Shown here: positions 1 through 6,188 of the stretch, in pieces
Position numbering within the stretch: the stretch's first letter is position 1
Layout: the number at the start of each line of letters is the position of its first letter
Assembly: GCA_023263825.1 (NCBI GenBank)
Contig: JALQUJ010000073.1
Coordinates: 1-6,284 of the forward strand
From: Porticoccus sp.
GTDB lineage: Bacteria > Pseudomonadota > Gammaproteobacteria > Pseudomonadales > Porticoccaceae
Direction of reading: 5' to 3'
DNA length: 6,284 bases
Translations under genes and position numbers: made by a program
Notes under the pieces: model-generated
Databases searched by the model: none
What the model was told of the DNA's origin: nothing
The model's input: only the letters and a program-made list of their open reading frames with translations

Positions 1-54
1 ACACCAACCATTGCAGCACTTAAATTAATTGATGCTTTTCGAAAGCTGTCCTAG
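1..54 (+). CDS. C-terminal tail of an unidentified protein (partial, 5' end outside window)
   Basis: An open frame from base 1 ends at TAG (52-54) and encodes 17 residues, TPTIAALKLIDAFRKLS. It sits 37 bases before mce on the same strand, so the two may be co-transcribed. The TPTI followed by a short amphipathic helix resembles the C-terminal end of ketopantoate reductase (PanE/ApbA) family proteins, which often finish with a PTPTI-type motif and a helix. With 17 residues this is only a hint. That the frame is coding is inferred from its position and clean ending, not from a recognised domain. Confidence 0.4.
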   Translation, partial: TPTIAALKLIDAFRKLS

Positions 55-91
55 AAAGTTTTTGTGTGTAAAAAGTTAAAAAGGTAAAAAA

Positions 92-496
92 ATGATTGGA
101 GAGTTAAATCACGTCGCCATTGTTGTCCCTGATTTGGATAAAGCGGTAGACACCTATCGTTATGCCTTAGGTGCAAAGCTTTCGGAACCTAATGATCTTC
201 CTGAACACGGTGTGCGGGTGGTTTTTGTAGAGTTACCCAATACTAAAATAGAACTGTTATTATCCATTGGTGAAAATTCACCTGTGGCAAAATTTTTAGA
301 GCGTAACCCTGATGGTGGTATGCATCACATTTGTTATGAAGTTGAGGACATTTTAGCGGCGCGAGATAAATTAGTTGCTGAAGGTGCCCGCGTACTTGGC
401 CATGGAGAACCTAAAACGGGCGCCCATGGAAAGCCCGTTTTATTTCTTCACCCCAAAGATTTTTGTGGGGTTCTTGTTGAGCTAGAAGAACGTTGA
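92..496 (+). CDS. mce: Methylmalonyl-CoA epimerase (VOC superfamily)
   Basis: This cytoplasmic enzyme interconverts the (2S) and (2R) forms of methylmalonyl-CoA, linking propionyl-CoA carboxylation to methylmalonyl-CoA mutase and succinyl-CoA. The 134-residue product has the usual family length and two VOC beta-alpha-beta-beta-beta modules. Likely metal ligands, by family comparison, are His7 (LNHVAIVV), Glu54 (TKIELL), His79 (GGMHHICYEV) and Glu130 (VLVELEE). Glu47 in the FVEL strand matches a catalytic glutamate of the family. The run GAHGKPVLFLHPKD (110-123) is a strong signature of true epimerases rather than generic glyoxalase-like proteins. The ATG at 92 is preceded by AAGG (81-84) with a 7-base spacer. 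No mutase or carboxylase is visible in the window. The gene ends 25 bases from the convergent FAD dehydrogenase gene. Confidence 0.95.
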   Translation: MIGELNHVAIVVPDLDKAVDTYRYALGAKLSEPNDLPEHGVRVVFVELPNTKIELLLSIGENSPVAKFLERNPDGGMHHICYEVEDILAARDKLVAEGARVLGHGEPKTGAHGKPVLFLHPKDFCGVLVELEER

Positions 497-521
497 ATTA
501 GAGCAGAAATAAAAGAGATTA

Positions 522-1894
522 TTAAATAACCTTGCCATCATTCAAAATACCTTTTGGGTCAAATAACAGCTTTAACTGTTTCATAACTTCAATTTCGGTA
601 TCGCTGCGACATATGGAAAGGTAAGGTTTTTTCTCTAAACCAATACCATGTTCTCCTGATATAGAACCCTGCCTTTTTGTTAAAGGAGTGTAGATAGCTT
701 GTTCTACAGCGAATTTTCTTTCTTTAGATTTATTCCCCAGTTCTACCGCAATATGTAAATTGCCGTCCCCTAAATGCCCCAGTGTGGCGACAAAGAGTTG
801 GTCGTCAATGGAGGCTATATTTTTTGCATTTCCGTTAGATAGCTTTCCATTTCACTGATGGGCAGACTGACATCAAATAACATCATGGGTTGGTAGGCAA
901 ACAGCGCGGGAATATTGTCCCTTATGGCCCACATGGTTTGTTGCTGTTGCAGTGATTTTGCTAGAACAGCATTGGCAATAAGCTCTTTTGACATGGCGCT
1001 TTCTAATGCTTGAAGAAACTGTTCACTATCAGATTCTGCATTGGCGCCACTCGCTTCTATCAAAATATAAAAGGGATAGTTTTCCGACAGGGGTGGCGGC
1101 CCCATATTTTCTCCCTTGCAGGCTATGCAGTAATAGTTTTGCCACAGGGTTTCAAAGGCACTGAGTTTTCCGCCCAATGCTTGTTCCATGTGGTTCAGTA
1201 GATGTGACATTTTAGAAAATTTATCAGTAGCCACTAGAGCAGTGGTTTTAGATAGCATTTTTGGCCTTAACCTCAGCACTGCTCGGGTAATTATTCCCAG
1301 GTTTCCCTCGCTGCCAATAAATAAATGTTTAAGATCATAGCCGGCATTATTTTTTAGCATATGATTCATGAAGCTAAGTATACGGCCGTCAGGTAAGACG
1401 ATTTCCAGCCCAAGCACCTGTTCGCGGGCCATACCATAACGAATCACTTGGTTGCCCCCAGCATTGGTGGCGATATTGCCGCCAATGGTTGCTGTTCCCC
1501 GCGCTCCGAGATCCAGGGTAAAAAATAAGTCATTGGCTTGAGCTTGTTCTTGTACGGTTTGAAGTGGTGCGCCAGCCTGAACGGTCATGGTTCTATTAGT
1601 GGAATCTATAGATTCGATTGCTGTCATTCGTTCCAATGAAATGACCAATTCATCTTTTGAACTGACACAGCCTCTGGTCATATTGGTACAGCCACCGTGG
1701 GTCACAACTTTTTGCCCGGATTCATGGCAGAGTTTCATCACCTCGCTAAGTTGGTGGGTGTTTTCTGGGCGAATAATGGCGGGGGAATGACATTCTTGAG
1801 CACCCCAGCCATCGGTGGTTCTCTGTTCAATATCTTCGTCTAGTAGACCTTTTGGGCCGAGTAGTTGGCGAAGTTTTTCCAACAGTTCAGTCAT
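522..1894 (-). pseudogene. FAD-linked 2-hydroxyacid dehydrogenase (GlcD/D-2-hydroxyglutarate dehydrogenase type), frameshifted near the C-terminus
   Basis: Members of this family oxidise D-2-hydroxyacids (D-lactate, glycolate, D-2-hydroxyglutarate) with bound FAD and pass electrons to a quinone or flavoprotein. The specific substrate cannot be told here. The first 359 codons run to TAG at 815-817. They hold the FAD-binding PCMH domain (about 37-210): PENTHQLSEVM, THGGCTNMTRG, GTATIGGNIATNAGG (133-147) and FIGSEGNLGIITRAVLRLRP (192-211). The lost C-terminal half continues in the -1 frame to TAA at 522-524. It supplies GHLGDGNLH (His374, His381) and SGEHGIG (Glu415, His416), the metal-binding residues of the family, and the closing FDPKGILNDGKV. 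Adding one A to the A6 tract (820-825) restores 457 residues, the normal family length. The start has only a weak GGA-type ribosome site. It lies 100 bases after the DHH gene and may be its operon tail. The cause is a recent mutation or a homopolymer sequencing error. Confidence 0.88.
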
Positions 1895-1994
1895 TAACCA
1901 TTCCAGTGGGGTATGAATGCAAGGTGGTTTTTAATCTAACAGTAGCTTTCACCATGCTGTCTGGCAATAGGTGATAAATGTTTTAGGTAGGATA

Positions 1995-2957
1995 TTAAGC
2001 AGAATACTGAGATTCAAATGTGTTAATAAATTCACTCAGCATCTCTTGTGGTAAGTCATTAATACCTGCTGCAGCTTCACGGCCACCCCCCGTTGGAAAT
2101 TGACGACAGAGATCTGCGGCACCTTTTTTGTTGTTAAGGGGTGCTCGCACACTGGCAAGATAGTTACCATTTTCTTTTTCTGTCAGAACGGCGTGGGCTC
2201 GATGGGGGTGATCATTGGTGAGGTTGTTGCTGTAGACCCCGCTGACACGCCTGGCCCAAGGTTGATCAGGGAGAATAAAAACAGCGGTGTGCTCTGTGGC
2301 TTTTTCAGCTGACATATTTTGAGCTGAGGACATATCTGAGTGATAGCCCGTTTCCAGTTTTTCAAACTGCTCTGAACTGTGACGGGTGAAGTCCAATGGG
2401 TTTTTATACTGGCTTACTAAACGAAATAGTTCGTCGGGTTTGAAATGAAGATCCTCAAGGTTTGAGCCATACCCATTGTAGTTAATATAAATACCTAGGT
2501 TTTGCAGAGAGGTTAATTCTGTTTCTGAAATATCCAGCTTATTGGCCAATGTTTGCGCTGTTTTATTGAGATTGTCGCCAAAAGCACCGACTACGGCCCA
2601 GGCCAAGTAGGTACCATTTAGGTGATGGTTAACCAATACACTGGTACAAATATCTTGCGCTTCATTAATGATGGATGTTAGTTTTTCTGATTCAGGAATA
2701 TCTCCTGCAAAATGGTGATCGACATAAAAGACTTCTGTGCCAGTGTTGAGCAGGCGTTGTAAGTCATCATGGTTTTTATCCATCGATATATCAAGGACAG
2801 TCACGCGGTCACCATTTCCGGCATCCACTTTTTTTAGCAGGTTAATATCCCGCTTAACACCAGTGACTAATGTAGCTGATCGGGGCTCGGCGAGCCTGAG
2901 TTGTGTCAGTGCGCAAATACCATCAGCATCACCATTGAATACATCGAAGTCAGCCAT
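1995..2957 (-). CDS. DHH/DHHA1-family phosphoesterase, possible pAp phosphatase
   Basis: The 320-residue product is a cytoplasmic DHH-superfamily phosphoesterase, a Mn-dependent group that includes NrnA nano-RNases/pAp phosphatases. Visible motifs are NGDADG (8-13; Asp10, Asp12), VLDISMD (54-60; Asp56), the name-giving DHH (80-82) and GAFGDN (124-129; Asp128). A C-terminal DHHA1 domain ends in TGGGREAAAG (289-298). The family's usual GGGH is GGGR here, so a substrate-binding His is replaced by Arg. The ATG is preceded by AGGA with a 6-base spacer. It directly follows sat and cysC, 72 bases after sat. PAPS use produces pAp, and NrnA-type DHH proteins can dephosphorylate pAp, so I infer it recycles pAp as CysQ does elsewhere. 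Other oligonucleotide or nucleotide substrates remain possible. The fold is certain, the substrate is not. Confidence 0.85.
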   Translation of the reverse strand: MADFDVFNGDADGICALTQLRLAEPRSATLVTGVKRDINLLKKVDAGNGDRVTVLDISMDKNHDDLQRLLNTGTEVFYVDHHFAGDIPESEKLTSIINEAQDICTSVLVNHHLNGTYLAWAVVGAFGDNLNKTAQTLANKLDISETELTSLQNLGIYINYNGYGSNLEDLHFKPDELFRLVSQYKNPLDFTRHSSEQFEKLETGYHSDMSSAQNMSAEKATEHTAVFILPDQPWARRVSGVYSNNLTNDHPHRAHAVLTEKENGNYLASVRAPLNNKKGAADLCRQFPTGGGREAAAGINDLPQEMLSEFINTFESQYSA

Positions 2958-2994
2958 AAGTTTTCCTGGTGTTAGAGTTATAAGCTGAGAAATG

Positions 2995-3016
2995 AGGGGT
3001 ATAAGTATATACCCCT
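2995..3016. repeat. Perfect 9-bp inverted repeat between sat and the DHH gene
   Basis: AGGGGTATA (2995-3003) and TATACCCCT (3008-3016) are exact reverse complements separated by the 4 bases AGTA. It lies 14 bases after the sat stop codon and about 40 bases before the DHH start. As RNA it would form a stable hairpin, but no T-run follows on either strand, so it is not a standard intrinsic terminator. It could protect the upstream cysC-sat mRNA 3' end or be a protein-binding site. Confidence 0.7.
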
Positions 3017-3029
3017 GTTTGAGAGGTTA

Positions 3030-4220
3030 TCAGCCATTTTCAGACTGGTAATAATCCATCAAGATTTGGGCTACTTCAGGGCGTGAAAATTCTGGAGGTG
3101 GGGCAATACCTTCACCTAGTATTTGTCTTACTTTGGTGCCGGAGAGAATCACAAAGTCATCTTTTTCATGATCTTCAGCTTCATTCATCATTACTACGCG
3201 GTTCAGCTTTTTAGAATAGGCAGTATGATCAGCACGGAAAATTTCGATATCCAAAGCACCTGCGGGTACTTTCTCATCAAAAATAGTCTGAGCGTCAAAA
3301 GCGCCGTAATAATCACCAACACCAGCATGGTCACGACCTACGATTAAATGAGTAGCTCCCATATTCTGGCGAAATACGGCATGAAGTACTGCTTCCCTTG
3401 GGCCGGCGTAGAGCATGTCAAAACCATACCCTGTCACCATAACGGTATTTTTGGGGAAGTAGAGCTCGACCATTTTACGTATGCAGGCATCGCGAACAGG
3501 TGCAGGTATATCACCTTTCTTTAGTTTGCCCAGCAGCATATGAACCACGACACCATCGGCATTAAGACGCTCCATAGCCATACGACAAAGCTCTTCGTGG
3601 GCACGATGCATAGGGTTACGGGTTTGGAAGGCAACAACTTTTTCCCAGCCACGTTCGCTAATCTCATGACGTATTTCCACTGCTGTGCGGAAAGTATCAG
3701 GGAAATCATTTTGGAAATAGCTGAAACTCAATACCTGAATTTTTCCAGAAATGAGATTGTTCCCCAGGCTAGTAAACGTAGCAACGCCAGGGTGTTCTGG
3801 ATCTAAGGTGCCAAAAATTTCACCTGCCATAAACTGTATTTGTTGGTCAGATACAGTTTCGATATTGTCCACATCCATGATCGCCATGACCGGATTGCCC
3901 TCGGTATTGGGGTCTCTCAGAGCAATACGGCTGGCACCTTCAATATTGCTGACGTCCTGGGCCAGGTTGAGAATAGGTGTTGGCCAAAACAGCCCTTCAG
4001 TTGTTTGCAGTTTTTCTGCAACACTAAGGGCGTCCGCCAGATTCATATAGCCTTCCAGAGGGTTAAAGTAACCAGCTCCCAGCATGACAGCATTGGCGGC
4101 GGCAGCAGAATTGAGCATCAGGGTGGGCAGTGTCTCTGCCTCTTGCATAAGCTGATGGTGTTTTTCTGTGTCGTATACAAACAATGGATTTAATGAATCC
4201 GAGCCGTGGGGCTTGATCAC
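3030..4220 (-). CDS. sat: Sulfate adenylyltransferase (ATP sulfurylase), single-subunit type
   Basis: It catalyses sulfate + ATP to adenosine 5'-phosphosulfate (APS) + pyrophosphate, the first step of sulfate activation, in the cytoplasm. The 396-residue product is full length for the homo-oligomeric Sat/MET3 family, unrelated to the two-subunit CysDN enzyme of E. coli. The N-terminal PUA-like domain (about 1-170) includes GYFNPLEGYMN (50-60). The catalytic domain holds QTRNPMHRAHE (199-209, with the HxxH pair His205/His208), GRDHAGVGDYYG (295-306) and the ATP-loop SGTKVRQIL (360-368). The end FSRPEVAQIL is typical. No C-terminal APS-kinase domain is fused; that activity is the separate cysC 91 bases upstream. 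Translation starts at GTG (4218-4220), supported by AGGAG 8 bases before it. The same protein type also works in reverse in sulfur oxidisers, but pairing with cysC favours PAPS synthesis. Confidence 0.96.
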   Translation of the reverse strand: MIKPHGSDSLNPLFVYDTEKHHQLMQEAETLPTLMLNSAAAANAVMLGAGYFNPLEGYMNLADALSVAEKLQTTEGLFWPTPILNLAQDVSNIEGASRIALRDPNTEGNPVMAIMDVDNIETVSDQQIQFMAGEIFGTLDPEHPGVATFTSLGNNLISGKIQVLSFSYFQNDFPDTFRTAVEIRHEISERGWEKVVAFQTRNPMHRAHEELCRMAMERLNADGVVVHMLLGKLKKGDIPAPVRDACIRKMVELYFPKNTVMVTGYGFDMLYAGPREAVLHAVFRQNMGATHLIVGRDHAGVGDYYGAFDAQTIFDEKVPAGALDIEIFRADHTAYSKKLNRVVMMNEAEDHEKDDFVILSGTKVRQILGEGIAPPPEFSRPEVAQILMDYYQSENG

Positions 4221-4228
4221 TACGCCTT

Positions 4229-4233
4229 CTCCT
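4229..4233 (-). promoter_or_regulatory. Ribosome binding site that fixes the GTG start of sat
   Basis: On the minus strand AGGAG is followed by an 8-base spacer and then GTG. No in-frame ATG occurs before codon 35 and the N-terminal residues match the family, so the GTG start is well supported. Confidence 0.85.
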
Positions 4234-4257
4234 GTAAATTGGATTAATTGGTATTTG

Positions 4258-4279
4258 AGTGACTGATGCTTAGGTCACT
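4258..4279. repeat. 6-bp inverted repeat between cysC and sat
   Basis: AGTGAC (4258-4263) and GTCACT (4274-4279) are exact reverse complements with a 10-base loop, in the 91-base cysC-sat spacer. It has no adjacent T-run. It may be an mRNA-stabilising or processing hairpin, but a 6-base stem with a large loop could also be chance. Confidence 0.35.
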
Positions 4280-4311
4280 GGTATTAGAGTATTTAATATT
4301 CTTTTCAGCGA

Positions 4312-4932
4312 TTAGATCTCCTTCAAAAACCCCTTTTCTTTAAGGTAATTAATGATTACAGAGACTTCTTCTTCAACTGTCATTTGGTCAGTATGCAAAT
4401 GAATTTCGGGATTTCCCGGGGCTTCGTAGGGATCGTCAATACCTGTGAAGTTTTTTATCTCCCCAGCGCGGGCTTTTTTGTATAGACCTTTGGGATCACG
4501 CTTCTCGGCTTCAGCTAATGGACAATCAACAAACACCTCAATAAAATTGAAACCTGATTCATCATGGAGCTCTCTGACTTTGTTTCGATCCTCTCTAAAG
4601 GGACTAATAAAGCTGGACAGGGCGAAGACAGCTGAATCAACGAATAATTTGGAAATTTCACCAATACGTCTAATATTCTCGGTACGATCTTCGGCACTGA
4701 ACCCCAAATTTTTATTGATACCGAGACGAATGTTGTCGCCATCAAGCCGGTAAGAAAGTTTTCCATACTGGTGTAAGGTGTGTTCCAAGGCTACAGCTAT
4801 GGTGCTTTTTCCACTACCTGAAATCCCTGTAAACCAAAGTGTTGCACCTTTTTGCCCCATAAGTTCGCAACGAGCTTCGCGAGAAATCTCACCATCATGC
4901 CAGTGTACGTTAGTCGCTTTTTGTTCAGTCAT
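4312..4932 (-). CDS. cysC: Adenylylsulfate (APS) kinase
   Basis: It phosphorylates APS at the 3' position with ATP to give PAPS, the donor for sulfotransferases and for PAPS reductase; it acts in the cytoplasm. The 206-residue product is the normal size for stand-alone CysC. It has the P-loop GISGSGKS (36-43), DGDNIR (64-69), GFSAEDRTENIRRIGE (77-92), FISPFREDR (108-116, with Ser110 at the family's phosphoserine position) and the lid region KGLYKKARAGEIKNFTG (148-164) followed by DDPYE. All residues expected for activity are present. The ATG is preceded by AAGGA with a 7-base spacer. It begins 23 bases after the tetR-type gene and is followed by sat, so the three are almost certainly one transcript. 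The order cysC-sat gives both activation steps in one operon. Confidence 0.96.
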   Translation of the reverse strand: MTEQKATNVHWHDGEISREARCELMGQKGATLWFTGISGSGKSTIAVALEHTLHQYGKLSYRLDGDNIRLGINKNLGFSAEDRTENIRRIGEISKLFVDSAVFALSSFISPFREDRNKVRELHDESGFNFIEVFVDCPLAEAEKRDPKGLYKKARAGEIKNFTGIDDPYEAPGNPEIHLHTDQMTVEEEVSVIINYLKEKGFLKEI

Positions 4933-4955
4933 TATTTAGTCCTTAATGGTCCTTA

Positions 4956-5552
4956 TTAGTTACAACCATACAGTGTTATATCTGTACATTTCTGAATGGT
5001 TTCATCCAGGCTTAGCCCTCTTTCCCGGCTGAGCATAGATCCCCAGTAGTTACATAACCCTATAAGAGAAAGTGCTGCAAAGTGGCTGTCCAGATCGGAT
5101 CTTAATTTCCCTTTATCTACGCCATTTATAAAAATCTGTTCTAGGTGCTGTCTGTAGGTAGAGCCGAGGTCCTTGAGCTTATCTCGGCGGTTTTTTGGTA
5201 AATACAGTCGCTGCTCATTATGAACCCTCAATGCGGCATTGTTTTCTCTATAGCTGCTGAGATGAGCTCTAACGACCATGGATAATTTTTCTTCAATGGG
5301 TAATTCTTGCTCAAAAATAGTTTCCATTTTGCCTACATAGCTTTTGAGTGCGATAAGGCAAACCTCTTCTAACGCTTTTTCCTTGGATTTGAAATATTAG
5401 TAGAGACTGCCTTGGCGTATACCTAAATGGGTTGCTATGTCCTTCGTACTGGCACCATGATATCCCTTGCAGGCAAAGACAGAAGCCGCTGCCTCTATAG
5501 CCTTTGCTTTCTGTTGTTGATACTTGGTAGTTGATCCAATATCAGCTTTCAT
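4956..5552 (-). pseudogene. TetR-family transcriptional regulator with an in-frame TAA in the DNA-binding helix
   Basis: Reading from ATG (5550-5552) to TAA at 4956-4958 gives 199 codons interrupted once by TAA at codon 52 (5397-5399). Residues 15-60 form a classic TetR N-terminus: KAIEAAASVFACKGYHGAST, KDIATHLGI, RQGSLY-stop-YFKSKEKALEE. The family consensus here is LYYYF/LYYHF, so the stop replaces a Tyr or His, most simply by one substitution in TAT or TAC. The frame is the same on both sides. The C-terminal ligand-binding part (76-198) is intact and could restart at Met76 (5327), but it would lack DNA binding and has no good ribosome site. The ATG at 5552 has no clear Shine-Dalgarno site, yet an in-frame TAA lies just upstream, so no longer start exists. 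It leads the cysC-sat-DHH operon and probably once repressed it. Nonsense mutation or sequencing error are both possible. Confidence 0.88.
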
Positions 5553-5581
5553 GGGTGCATGTTAACGTGCCAGCAACATTA

Positions 5582-5603
5582 AAATCTATAAACCTATAGA
5601 TTT
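5582..5603. promoter_or_regulatory. Perfect inverted repeat, likely TetR-type operator
   Basis: AAATCTATA (5582-5590) and TATAGATTT (5595-5603) are exact reverse complements with the 4-base centre AACC. The site is 30 bases before the tetR ATG and overlaps the predicted -10 element, the usual place for a TetR-family autoregulatory operator. That the neighbouring regulator binds it is inference from position and symmetry. Confidence 0.65.
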
Positions 5604-5614
5604 ATGTGAGTGAA
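5585..5614 (-). promoter_or_regulatory. Predicted sigma70-type promoter of the tetR-cysC-sat operon
   Basis: On the minus strand TTCACT (5614-5609, four of six matches to TTGACA), an 18-base spacer and TATAGA (5590-5585, four of six matches to TATAAT) precede the tetR start. The -10 falls inside the inverted repeat, which fits repression by steric block. The elements are moderate, so the call is tentative. Confidence 0.4.
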
Positions 5615-5755
5615 CGGGTGTTTTTTGTGATGAAGGCATAAAAAATGAGTACTTAAGGATAGAAAACAGAGTGTTCTGTCGTGGTTTGGTCCAAATGATT
5701 AAACGCATTTATCGAACCTGAGAGGCTTTCATTAGCTCTCGGATTTGCCAGCCAC

Positions 5756-5780
5756 AAAAAAACCTGCATAAAGCAGGTTT
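5756..5780 (-). terminator. Rho-independent terminator of the tRNA-Arg transcript
   Basis: On the minus strand AAACCTGC (5780-5773), loop TTTAT and GCAGGTTT (5767-5760) form an 8-base-pair hairpin continued by a run of T (to 5756). It begins 9 bases after the encoded CCA of the tRNA and separates tRNA transcription from the tetR operon downstream. Confidence 0.92.
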
Positions 5781-5788
5781 GTTGTAGC

Positions 5789-5865
<77 letters not shown>

Positions 5866-6053
5866 TTTAGAATGCGCCTTGTTGTGGCGGCATGGCATCA
5901 TCAAGTCGTTACCGTTGCGATTTCCAGTGTTGCTGTCCTGAGGTTGAGTACAGGTGAAGAAGGCCTTTTTGGCAACTTCATTTTCTGGAAACTACACTTG
6001 AACTGCGTGTCTTCAGTACGTGCGAAGCGGCAGACGTTGCTTGAGAGGGCGCA

Positions 6054-6082
6054 ATGATATAGCGTCCTCCGCTATTAGTCTA
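6054..6082 (-). promoter_or_regulatory. Predicted strong minus-strand promoter with stable-RNA-like discriminator
   Basis: On the minus strand TAGACT (6082-6077, four of six matches), exactly 17 bases, then TATCAT (6059-6054, five of six matches) and directly a G+C-rich discriminator TGCGCCC. This arrangement is typical of stable-RNA promoters under stringent control. A perfect 6-base inverted repeat, ATAGCG/CGCTAT (6059-6075), fills the spacer. The only downstream gene seen on this strand is tRNA-Arg, so it probably drives that tRNA with a leader of about 180 bases. Confidence 0.55.
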
Positions 6083-6172
6083 TTGAATGGCTGACGTGAC
6101 ATGCAGCCCTATTCCGCCAAATATTCAGGCGGCGAACATAAAAATGAGTGGCCTGGTCGGCCCTGTCTGTTT

Positions 6173-6178
6173 AAGGAG
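6173..6178 (+). promoter_or_regulatory. Ribosome binding site supporting the GTG start of the lipoprotein gene
   Basis: AAGGAG lies 10 bases before GTG (6189-6191). The spacer is slightly long, but the signal-peptide frame starts exactly there and no better-placed ATG exists upstream. Confidence 0.6.
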
Positions 6179-6188
6179 TTCTGCGTTA

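Larger units (their letters stand above)
5866..6188. other. 323-base stretch without a convincing protein gene; tRNA leader and lipoprotein 5' region
   Basis: Between the tRNA 5' end and the lipoprotein start I see no frame with recognisable protein features. The left two thirds (5866 to about 6047) would be the transcribed leader of the tRNA if the minus-strand promoter at 6054-6082 is used. It contains one tiny minus-strand frame (5981-5901, 26 codons) with no good ribosome site. The right part (about 6083-6188) would be the upstream region of the lipoprotein gene. A weak CCGCC/GGCGG hairpin lies around 6115-6135. No convincing plus-strand promoter was found. Confidence 0.5.

Noticed and set aside
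497..521. Bidirectional terminator between mce and the FAD gene
   Set aside because: The 25-base spacer holds no inverted repeat able to form a hairpin.
815..826. Programmed -1 ribosomal frameshift in the FAD gene
   Set aside because: The codons CAA AAA ATA do not form a standard slippery heptamer with good re-pairing, the family is not known to use frameshifting, and a one-base deletion is simpler.
4445..4753. Long opposite-strand frames inside cysC, sat and the FAD gene
   Set aside because: They are shadows of well-identified genes, with no ribosome sites or protein features of their own.
5397..5399. Alternative genetic code reading TAA as Tyr
   Set aside because: TAA ends cysC, the DHH gene and the tetR frame at natural family lengths, so it is a normal stop here.
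5666..5679. ACAGA/TCTGT inverted repeat, considered as a LexA box or terminator
   Set aside because: The arms are in the opposite order to a LexA box (CTGT...ACAG), and a 5-base A/T-rich stem is too weak for a terminator.
5711..5745. Possible att-like or degenerate tRNA fragment (TCGAACCTGAGAGG resembling the T-arm)
   Set aside because: The match to the tRNA-Arg T-arm is short and partly out of order, no cloverleaf can be built, and there is no integrase nearby.
5901..5981. A 26-codon minus-strand frame in the tRNA leader (begins MKLPKRPSSP)
   Set aside because: There is no convincing ribosome site and no recognisable protein feature, and a frame of this length is expected by chance.
5872..6057. 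Plus-strand open frame of 61 codons over the tRNA 5' flank
   Set aside because: It begins beside the tRNA with no ribosome site, shows no domain, and overlaps a stronger minus-strand promoter signal.
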